Source: Alphaproteobacteria bacterium (GTDB lineage Bacteria; Pseudomonadota; Alphaproteobacteria; Caulobacterales; Hyphomonadaceae). From it: a stretch of DNA of 64,000 bases. Positions 57,820 to 64,000 of this stretch are shown piece after piece (the first letter of the stretch is position 1; the number at the start of each line of letters is the position of its first letter). The stretch covers positions 163,118-227,117 of the forward strand of contig WGLW01000023.1 in NCBI GenBank assembly GCA_016125405.1. Direction: 5' to 3'. The position numbers were made by a program, and so were the translations under genes. The notes under the pieces are model-generated. The model saw only the letters and a program-made list of their open reading frames with translations, was not told the DNA's origin and searched no databases.

Positions 57820-59469
57820 ATGTCAGCTGCACGGAACGTCATCGCGCTTGCCGCGACCCTTGTCCTTGCAACCGCATGCACCGCGTCTCCCACGGCCGCA
57901 ATGCCCCGGACGGCGCCGACGCCTGCAACCCAGCATCCGGTGCAGCTGTTCGAGGTTTCGCTCGATACAAAGGTTCCCGGGCCGGTGTCGGGGCGCCTGC
58001 TTGTGGTGACCATGCCCTGGGCCGATGCGAACCGGAACGGCAAGACACCCTCGATGCTTGCCGCCGCGCCGGACGATCCGATCGCCGCACAGGAGCTGGA
58101 TTATCTCGCCTCGGGCGGCAGCACCTATATCGACGCCGACGCCAAGGCCTATCCGGCGCCATTGTCGAAAGCGCCGCCCGGCGACTACGCTGTCCAGGCG
58201 ATCCTCGATGTGAACCACGACTATGCCTACGGAGGGCCGGGGCCGGGCGACATCGTCAGTCCCGTTTATCGCGTTCATCTGCCGGGCGGGATTCCACAGC
58301 TTGTGCTGGACGCCGTCACCCCGCAACCAGTCGCCACGGAACGGCCGCTGCAGCAATCGGCCGATGCGGCCGCGAAATCTGACGCCTTCGAAAAGCATCT
58401 CGATGACATCGATTTTGTCAGCCCGGCGCTCTCTGCATTCTGGGGCCGGCCCATGCATATCCGCGCCTGGGTTCTGACGCCGCCGGGCTATGAAACGTCG
58501 AAGGAAACCTATCCCGCCGTCTACCGCGCCGAAGGCTTTGGCGGCACGCATGCGCGCGCCCGGCGCCCCGCCCTCAATCACTGGAACATGATGCTGTCGG
58601 GCGAAACGCCGCCGATGATCCGCGTCTTCCTCGATCATTCCACGCCGTGGGGCACGACCGAGTTCGCGGATAGCGTCAACAACGGCCCGTGGGGCAAGGC
58701 GCTGACGGAAGAACTGATTCCCTATCTCGAGAGCAAATACCGGATGGACGCAAAACCCTCCGGCCGTTTCGTCACCGGTCACTCGTCCGGCGGCTGGTTC
58801 GCGATGTGGCAGCAGGTCCGCTACCCGAAAGTCTATGGCGGCACATGGGCGCGCGCACCGGATCCGGTGGACTTCCACTCCTTCACCGGCATCGACATCT
58901 ACCGGCCGGGCGCCAACGCCTACACGCGGCCGGACGGCTCCTCGCAATACCTGATGCGAAACGCCAAGGGCGAAGAGATCGTGTCGTTCCGCCAGTACAG
59001 CCAGCGTGAGGAAGTCGAGGGCGATTATGGCGGACAGATCGATTCCTTCGACTGGGTCTTTTCGCCCAGGGCCGACGACGGCAGGCCGCAGCCGCTGTTC
59101 GACCGCCATACCGGCGTCATCGATCCTTCGGTCGCCGCCTACTGGCGCGAGAATTACGACATCGCCGCCATCATCCAGCGCGACTGGAAGACGCTGAAGC
59201 CAGACCTCGACGGCAAGATCCACCTCATCGTCGGCACGGTCGACACCTTCCACCTCAACGAGGCGGCCGAACTGCTGCAGCACGAACTCGACGACCTGGG
59301 CGCGAAATCATCCTTCACCTTCATGCCGGGCCGGACCCATGGCACGCTCGACAGGATCGGCTGCGACCCGCAAGGTCTGGAAAAGAAGATCGCATGGGAG
59401 ATGTGGGCCATGGCGCGGCCCGGCTCGAAGCTGGCGCCAAAGCCCGCGCCGAAGTGCGCCGCGAACTGA
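57820..59469 (+). CDS. Secreted esterase (alpha/beta hydrolase, esterase D-like)
   Basis: A 549-residue protein with an N-terminal signal and a weak lipobox (LVLATAC). The C-terminal half is an alpha/beta hydrolase of the PF00756-like group: the nucleophile motif is GHSSGGW, preceded by a strand-rich region with HIRAWVLTPPGYETSKETYP. The N-terminal third (LFEVSLDTKVPGPVSGRLLVV, YAVQAILDVNHDYAYGG) resembles an Ig-like or substrate-recognition domain. A terminal His appears in PGRTHGTLDRIG. It is the first gene of a run of catabolic genes with 21-base spacing to the next, so it may hydrolyse the external substrate of that pathway (inference). Confidence 0.85.
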   Translation: MSAARNVIALAATLVLATACTASPTAAMPRTAPTPATQHPVQLFEVSLDTKVPGPVSGRLLVVTMPWADANRNGKTPSMLAAAPDDPIAAQELDYLASGGSTYIDADAKAYPAPLSKAPPGDYAVQAILDVNHDYAYGGPGPGDIVSPVYRVHLPGGIPQLVLDAVTPQPVATERPLQQSADAAAKSDAFEKHLDDIDFVSPALSAFWGRPMHIRAWVLTPPGYETSKETYPAVYRAEGFGGTHARARRPALNHWNMMLSGETPPMIRVFLDHSTPWGTTEFADSVNNGPWGKALTEELIPYLESKYRMDAKPSGRFVTGHSSGGWFAMWQQVRYPKVYGGTWARAPDPVDFHSFTGIDIYRPGANAYTRPDGSSQYLMRNAKGEEIVSFRQYSQREEVEGDYGGQIDSFDWVFSPRADDGRPQPLFDRHTGVIDPSVAAYWRENYDIAAIIQRDWKTLKPDLDGKIHLIVGTVDTFHLNEAAELLQHELDDLGAKSSFTFMPGRTHGTLDRIGCDPQGLEKKIAWEMWAMARPGSKLAPKPAPKCAAN

Positions 59470-59490
59470 ACAAGCCCAGGGAGACGCGTT

Positions 59491-60552
59491 GTGAACAAGG
59501 CCGCAAGACCGAAGCTGCTGAAGGAAGATATCATCGAGCCGGCCCTGCCGATCATCGACCCACACCACCACCTGTGGGACTACCGGGCGCTCGCCGCCTC
59601 CCTCCCACCGCCCGATCATCCCTTCACCTTCATCATCCACCGCTCCGGCCGCTACCTGCTCGACGACCTGCTGGCCGACACCAGCACCGGCCACAACATC
59701 CGCGCGACGGTCTTCATGGAATGCGGCGCCATGTACCGGGCCGACGGCCCCGCCGAGATGAAATCCGTCGGTGAAGTCGAGTTCGTCAACGGCATAGCCG
59801 CCATGTCGGCCAGCGGCCTGTTCGGTCCCACGCGCGCCTGCGCCGCGATTGTCGGGCACACCGAACTGAATCAGGGCGCGAAAGCCGGCGAGGTGCTGGA
59901 CGCCCTGGCGGCGGCGGGCGGCGGGCGCTTCCGCGGCATCCGCGACACGGCTTCCGCTGACGCCGACAGCACCGTGCTCGGCCCGCTGAACCGGCGGGGA
60001 ACCGGCCTCTACATGGAGCCGAAATTCCGCGAAGGCTTCGCCGAACTCGGAAAACGCGGGCTCACCTTCGACGCCTGGCTGCTGGAGCCGCAACTGCCCG
60101 ACCTGATCGATCTCGCCCGCGCCTTCCCGGACCAGCCGATCTGCCTCGACCATGTCGGCACGCCGCTGGGCCTCGGCGCCTACAAGGGTCGTCTTGAGGA
60201 GCGTTTCGCCGTCTGGCGCGACAACATCGGCGAGTTGGCCAAGTCCCAGAACGTGCACGTGAAGCTGGGCGGCCTCGCCATGCCGTTCTGCAACTTCCCC
60301 TCCATGCTGTCGGATAAGCGCGCGCCCTCGACGCAACTTGCGCAGGAATGGAGGCCCTACATCGAAACCTGCATCGAGGCCTTCGGCCCGAAGCGCTGCA
60401 TGTTCGAAAGCAACTTCCCGGTTGATGAAGTGAGCTGCGATTACCCAACCCTCTGGAACGCCCTCAAGCTCACCGTGAAAGGCGCCTCCGCCGACGAAAA
60501 GGCCGATCTCTTCTTCAACACGGCGAACCGCTTCTACCGGATGGGGCTCTGA
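59491..60552 (+). CDS. Amidohydrolase family metal-dependent hydrolase
   Basis: A 353-residue TIM-barrel hydrolase of the amidohydrolase-2 group with the N-terminal metal motif IIDPHHHLWDYRALAA. Other barrel features are FRGIRDTASADADS and SNFPVDEVSCDYPTLWNALK with the catalytic Asp region. These enzymes hydrolyse lactones, amides or decarboxylate aromatic-type acids; the substrate is unknown. GTG start with AGGGAGACG upstream; it is 4 bases before the SDR gene. Confidence 0.88.
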   Translation: MNKAARPKLLKEDIIEPALPIIDPHHHLWDYRALAASLPPPDHPFTFIIHRSGRYLLDDLLADTSTGHNIRATVFMECGAMYRADGPAEMKSVGEVEFVNGIAAMSASGLFGPTRACAAIVGHTELNQGAKAGEVLDALAAAGGGRFRGIRDTASADADSTVLGPLNRRGTGLYMEPKFREGFAELGKRGLTFDAWLLEPQLPDLIDLARAFPDQPICLDHVGTPLGLGAYKGRLEERFAVWRDNIGELAKSQNVHVKLGGLAMPFCNFPSMLSDKRAPSTQLAQEWRPYIETCIEAFGPKRCMFESNFPVDEVSCDYPTLWNALKLTVKGASADEKADLFFNTANRFYRMGL

Positions 60553-60556
60553 TCCG

Positions 60557-61348
60557 ATGCAGGACCTGAACGGATCGTCCGCCATCGTCACGGGCGGCGG
60601 CACGGGCCTTGGCGCGGCCGTCGCCAGGGGACTGGCCATGCGAGGCGCCAATGTCTGCGTCAACTACGCCTCCAGCGCCGAGGCCGCCGAGGCGGTGGTC
60701 AGGGAATGCGTGGCGCTGGGTGTTCGCGCCCTCGCCGTCCAGGCGGATGTCGGCGAGGATGCCGACTGCCGGCGCCTGGTCGCATCCGCCGTCGAGGCCC
60801 TCGGCGGCGCCGACATCCTCGTCAACAACGCGGGTGTCACCAAATTCGCCAGCTACACGGACTTCGACGCGCTCGACGCTGACGACTTCCTGAGACTCTA
60901 CCGCATCAACGTCGTCTCGATGTACCAGATGGCCCGCGCGGCCCGCCCGCACCTTGAGGCCAATGGCAGGGGCGCGATCGTCAACGTATCCTCCATCGCG
61001 GGCGTCACGGGCGTGGGCTCATCCATCGCGTACGCCGCCACCAAGGGCGCGATCAACACGATGACGCTGTCGCTGGCCCGCGCGCTGGCCCCAAAGATCC
61101 GCGTCAACGCCGTCTGCCCCGGCTACATCGCGTCCGGCTGGTTCACGCGCCACAACGGCGCCGTCGCCGAGACCGAACGCTCCGAGCGCGCCATTCGCGA
61201 CACGCCGCTGAAAGTGGCCTCCACGCCGGACGACGTGGCCGAGACCGTGCTCTTCCTCGCCGGTCCCGCCAGCCGTCATGTCACGGGCGAAACCCTGCTG
61301 ATCGACGGCGGCGCCCATCTCGGCTTCTCGCCGCTGGTCGCGCGCTAG
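60557..61348 (+). CDS. SDR family oxidoreductase (catabolic operon)
   Basis: A 263-residue SDR: TGGGTGLGAAVARGLAMRGANVCVNY cofactor motif, NNAGVTKF, IVNVSSIAGVTGVGSSIAYAATKGA with catalytic Ser/Tyr/Lys, and GETLLIDGGAHLGF near the end. It is 4 bases from the amidohydrolase stop and 81 bases from the acyl-CoA dehydrogenase gene; a role in oxidising a hydroxyl of the operon substrate is inferred. Confidence 0.92.
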   Translation: MQDLNGSSAIVTGGGTGLGAAVARGLAMRGANVCVNYASSAEAAEAVVRECVALGVRALAVQADVGEDADCRRLVASAVEALGGADILVNNAGVTKFASYTDFDALDADDFLRLYRINVVSMYQMARAARPHLEANGRGAIVNVSSIAGVTGVGSSIAYAATKGAINTMTLSLARALAPKIRVNAVCPGYIASGWFTRHNGAVAETERSERAIRDTPLKVASTPDDVAETVLFLAGPASRHVTGETLLIDGGAHLGFSPLVAR

Positions 61349-61429
61349 CCGCCCGCTTCCCTTCTCGCGCCGACCGGTCCAGTGTTGCGCTTGCAGCTGA
61401 CGCAAGACCGGCGCACGGGAGACGGCCAC

Positions 61430-62596
61430 ATGAAGTTCGATCTCGAGGAAGACCACAAGCTCCTTCAGGACCTCGTCGCCCGGTTTGTGCGCGACGCGCT
61501 GATGCCGCTGGAGCAGAAGGTCCTGGCGCGCGACGCCGAGGGCAAGGGCGCCTACATCTCGGCCGAGGAAAAGACGGCCGTCGACGCGCTCAGCCAGGAG
61601 ATGGGCCTCTGGGGTCTCGATGCGCCGGAGGATGTCGGCGGCGCCGACCTGCCCGCCGTCGCCATGATCGGCGTCAACATCGAGATGGGAAAGACCTGCG
61701 TTCCCTATCACCTGCCGCCCGACAGCCCCAACCTGCGCATGCTGATGGCCACCGTGAACGCCGACCAGCGCGAGCGCTATCTGGCGCCCTATGTGAAGCA
61801 GGGCACCGTCTCTGCCATCGGCATTTCAGAGCCGGGCGCCGGCGGCGATCCCGCCATGATGACCACGCGCGCGGTGCGCGAGGGCGACGACTGGGTCATC
61901 AACGGCCGCAAGATCTGGATCAGCCGCGCGGCTGATGCGGACTTCACCATCCTCATGGCTGTCACCGACAAGGAAAAGGGCGCGCGCGGCGGCATCTCTG
62001 CCTTCCTGGTCGACAAGGGCACGCCGGGCTTCAACGTGCTGCGCCGCATCCCCATGCTGGGCGGCCAGTTCACCTACGAGGTGGCGCTGGAGGATTGCCG
62101 CGTGCCGCACGCCAACCTGCTGGGAACCGAAGGCCAGGGCTTCGCGCCCATGCAGATCCGGCTCTCCACCCGCCGCCTGCAGATGGCCTCATGGTCCATC
62201 GGCATGGCCATGCGCGCGCTGGAGATGATGCTGGATTACGCGCCCCAGCGCGTCACCTTCGGCGAGCCACTGTCGCATCGCCAGTCCGTGCAGTGGTGGA
62301 TCACCGATGCCGCCGCGAAAATCCGCGCCGCCCGGCTGATGACCTACGAGACCGCGTGGAAGCTCGACCAGGGCGCCGACGTGCGCACCGACGTCTCCAT
62401 GGTGAAGGCCTATGCCACCGAAATGGCCTACGAAGTGCTGGACCACGCCATGCAGCTCTACGGCGCCATGGGCGTCACCAAGGAACTCCCCCTCTCCCTG
62501 ATGCAGGCCCAGATGCGCACCATGCGCATCTACGACGGCCCCACCGAAGTTCACAAATGGGTCGTCGCGCGGAACCTGCTGGGGCTGAAGCGGTGA
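61430..62596 (+). CDS. Acyl-CoA dehydrogenase
   Basis: A 388-residue flavoprotein that makes the alpha-beta double bond of an acyl-CoA. The N-terminal helical part is MKFDLEEDHKLLQDLVARFV; the flavin region has AIGISEPGAGGDPAMMTTRAVREG and NGRKIWISRAADADF; the C-terminal helical bundle has AMQLYGAMGVTKELPLSLMQAQMRTMRIYDGPTEVHKWVVARNLLG. Substrate chain length is not resolved. ATG 61430 behind GGGAGACGG is chosen over the track start. It overlaps the next gene by four bases (GTGA). Confidence 0.95.
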   Translation: MKFDLEEDHKLLQDLVARFVRDALMPLEQKVLARDAEGKGAYISAEEKTAVDALSQEMGLWGLDAPEDVGGADLPAVAMIGVNIEMGKTCVPYHLPPDSPNLRMLMATVNADQRERYLAPYVKQGTVSAIGISEPGAGGDPAMMTTRAVREGDDWVINGRKIWISRAADADFTILMAVTDKEKGARGGISAFLVDKGTPGFNVLRRIPMLGGQFTYEVALEDCRVPHANLLGTEGQGFAPMQIRLSTRRLQMASWSIGMAMRALEMMLDYAPQRVTFGEPLSHRQSVQWWITDAAAKIRAARLMTYETAWKLDQGADVRTDVSMVKAYATEMAYEVLDHAMQLYGAMGVTKELPLSLMQAQMRTMRIYDGPTEVHKWVVARNLLGLKR

Positions 62597-62940
62597 ATGG
62601 CGTGAAAAAGGAACAATCCGATTCGCCGCCGAAAGTCGTATGGACGCCCAGAGAACGTTGGCTTTTAACAAAGGCGCGCTGGCTAAAGGGCCACAATGAG
62701 AAGCTGAAATCGCTCCGAAACATGTGGGCCTGGCAACGCATCGTCTTGGTTGTCGGTATCCCGGTCGTCTTTGTCGCAATATACCTGTTGGGGCCCGATG
62801 ACATGTCGCTCGTATCAAGGGCGATTGTCGCCCTGATCTTTGCGGTACTCATATTCGTGCCCTTATTGATTCCGAATCTCCTGATCGTTCTCACGACTGG
62901 TTTTGATGGGTTCCGCTCCAAAAACCGGAGAGACTCGTGA
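62593..62940 (+). CDS. Small two-span membrane protein inside the catabolic operon
   Basis: A 115-residue protein with a polar basic N-terminus (VWTPRERWLLTKARWLKGHNEKLKSLRN) and two helices (RIVLVVGIPVVFVAIYLLG and AIVALIFAVLIFVPLLIPNLLIVLTT). No family recognised. GTG 62593 shares bases with the dehydrogenase stop, and the stop TGA overlaps the next gene's GTG, so it is translationally coupled on both sides. Its base use is more AT-rich than its neighbours (for example atatac, ttattg), which may mean later acquisition. Confidence 0.65.
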   Translation: MNGVKKEQSDSPPKVVWTPRERWLLTKARWLKGHNEKLKSLRNMWAWQRIVLVVGIPVVFVAIYLLGPDDMSLVSRAIVALIFAVLIFVPLLIPNLLIVLTTGFDGFRSKNRRDS

Positions 62941-63719
62941 CGCCCGACCGCATCGGCGACATCCACATCACGCGCGAAGGCCACGTCGCGCAGGTGACGA
63001 TCCGCAAGCCGCCGCACAACATGATGAGCATCGATCTGGCGCGCGACCTCGCCGACGCGCTGGAGGCGCTCGACAGGGAGCCCAACATGCGCGCCGTCGT
63101 GCTGGCGAGTGAGGGCAAGAGCTTCTGCGCCGGCGCCGACCTTTCCAATCGCGCCGAGAATATCGGCCCGGCCACCCCGACCTCGAACCCGCTCTACGAG
63201 CAGGCCGTGCGACTGCACGCCACCGAACTGCCGATTGTCGCCGCCATCCAGGGCGCGGCGGTGGGCGCGGGACTGGGCCTCGCCCTGATAGCGGACTTGC
63301 GCATCGCCGCTCAGGAAGCCCGCTTCGCCGCCAACTTCGTCAAGATCGGCTTCCATCCCGGCTTCGGCCTCACCCACACCCTGCCGCGCCTGATCGGCCG
63401 CCAGCGCGCCGCGCTGATGTTCCTCACCGGCCGCCGCATCAAGGCGGAAGAGGCGAAGGAGTGGGGCCTCGTCGACGAGGTGGTCTATGCCGACCGCGTG
63501 CTGCCCGACGCCATCGCGCTGGCGAACGAGATCGCGGAGAACGCGCCCCTCGCCGTCCGCTCCACCCGCAAGACGCTGCGCGCGGGCCTCGCCGACGCCG
63601 TGAAGGCGCAGACCGACCACGAATTTTCCGAGCAGCAGTGGCAGATGAAAACCGCCGACTTCAAGGAAGGCGTCAAAGCGGTTTCGGAACGCCGCCCGGG
63701 AAACTTTACCGGGAAGTAG
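62937..63719 (+). CDS. Enoyl-CoA hydratase/isomerase family protein
   Basis: A 260-residue crotonase-fold protein: VTIRKPPHNMMSIDLARDLADAL, the oxyanion-hole residues in SFCAGADLS and AAIQGAAVGAGLGLALIADLRIA, followed by RQRAALMFLTGRRIKAEEAKEWGLVDEVV. It would hydrate, isomerise or otherwise process the enoyl-CoA from the dehydrogenase. The active-site Glu positions are not clear from the sequence. GTG start overlaps the previous stop. Last gene of the catabolic run. Confidence 0.94.
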   Translation: MTPDRIGDIHITREGHVAQVTIRKPPHNMMSIDLARDLADALEALDREPNMRAVVLASEGKSFCAGADLSNRAENIGPATPTSNPLYEQAVRLHATELPIVAAIQGAAVGAGLGLALIADLRIAAQEARFAANFVKIGFHPGFGLTHTLPRLIGRQRAALMFLTGRRIKAEEAKEWGLVDEVVYADRVLPDAIALANEIAENAPLAVRSTRKTLRAGLADAVKAQTDHEFSEQQWQMKTADFKEGVKAVSERRPGNFTGK

Positions 63720-63739
63720 GCGGCCAACTCTCCCCGCTT

Positions 63740-63830
63740 GTCATCCCGGCCGAAGCGCCGGGATCCATGTCTTAGCAGGCGCGACGCCAAAGTGTGGGTC
63801 CCGGATAACACTTCGCGTTTCCGGGATGAC
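63740..63830. repeat. Palindromic extragenic repeat, outer pair
   Basis: GTCATCCCGG (63740-63749) and its exact complement CCGGGATGAC (63821-63830) bracket about 70 bases. Inside, the CCGGGATCCATG and GGGTCCCGGATAACAC halves look like a second, imperfect arm. This is a typical REP/ERIC-like form of high-GC alphaproteobacteria. Confidence 0.6.
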
Positions 63831-63865
63831 AGCCTGGGCAGGATGACAGCAATTGAGTTCCGCAT

Positions 63866-63883
63866 CCCCGGCGAAGGCCGGGG
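63866..63883. repeat. Short hairpin repeat
   Basis: CCCCGGC-GAAG-GCCGGGG, a seven-pair perfect stem with a GAAG loop, follows the larger repeat. The rest of the window to 64000 shows no gene that can be supported. Confidence 0.55.
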
Positions 63884-64000
63884 CCCGGCGGCTCTATCCC
63901 CCAGCCAAGAGCCAGAATCCCCAGCCGCCACCGCGTCGTTGAAAAAAGTTATCCGACACCTGTCGGGACGGCCCGATCATCGCGGGCATGACGCAAGCGC

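Overview
This is a 64 kb, high-GC chromosomal stretch from an alphaproteobacterium. The xseB-ispA-dxs order, the OppB/OppC sequences, the AatA-type aminotransferase, the alphaproteobacterial EF-G sequence and clustered GANTC (CcrM-type) sites all fit this class. A Caulobacterales- or Hyphomonadaceae-like lineage is my best guess, but there is no rRNA gene to settle it. I see no tRNA or rRNA gene, CRISPR array, insertion sequence or prophage. Coding density is high, and many genes overlap by ATGA or GTGA.

Region by region. 1-6.7 kb: oligopeptide transporter genes oppB (partial), oppC and oppA on the plus strand, interrupted by a minus-strand block (secreted protein, cytochrome P450, membrane-anchored LuxR regulator, DUF4199 protein, VOC protein). 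6.7-12.9 kb: DUF1499 protein with a DmdB-like acyl-CoA ligase, a GDPD lipoprotein, and GTP-type PEP carboxykinase with a clear terminator. 12.9-19.3 kb: YjbR-like protein, small membrane and exported proteins, pdxH, an SDR, a hotdog-like protein, a sulfatase, and an alcohol dehydrogenase-like gene broken by an in-frame amber codon. 19.4-29.3 kb: aroC, a glycine-zipper protein, tlyA, a CorA/ZntB transporter, an acyl-CoA synthetase, a GNAT enzyme and dxs-ispA-xseB. 29.4-33.6 kb: histidine phosphatase, two tandem lepB genes and an MBL hydrolase.

33.6-43.1 kb: three consecutive YceI-domain genes, the third fused to cytochrome b561; tsaC; a 31-residue Lys/Ala-rich histone-like protein flanked by GANTC sites; an SPFH-like protein; a class C beta-lactamase-family hydrolase; and an FAD-linked dehydrogenase. 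43.1-54.1 kb: an SDR, an M16 peptidase, aatA, a TonB-dependent receptor, a TMEM175-type channel and several exported proteins of unknown function. 54.2-57.8 kb: uvrC, translationally coupled to a protein that matches only domains III-V of elongation factor G, then an HExxH protein. 57.8-63.7 kb: a probable catabolic operon (esterase, amidohydrolase, SDR, acyl-CoA dehydrogenase, small membrane protein, enoyl-CoA hydratase). The window ends in palindromic extragenic repeats.

Most genes are housekeeping or lipid/organic-acid catabolism. The most unusual items are the GTPase-less EF-G-like protein behind uvrC, the nonsense-split dehydrogenase, the tiny histone-like gene with its GANTC-rich surroundings, the YceI/b561 cluster and the membrane-tethered LuxR regulator in the P450 block.
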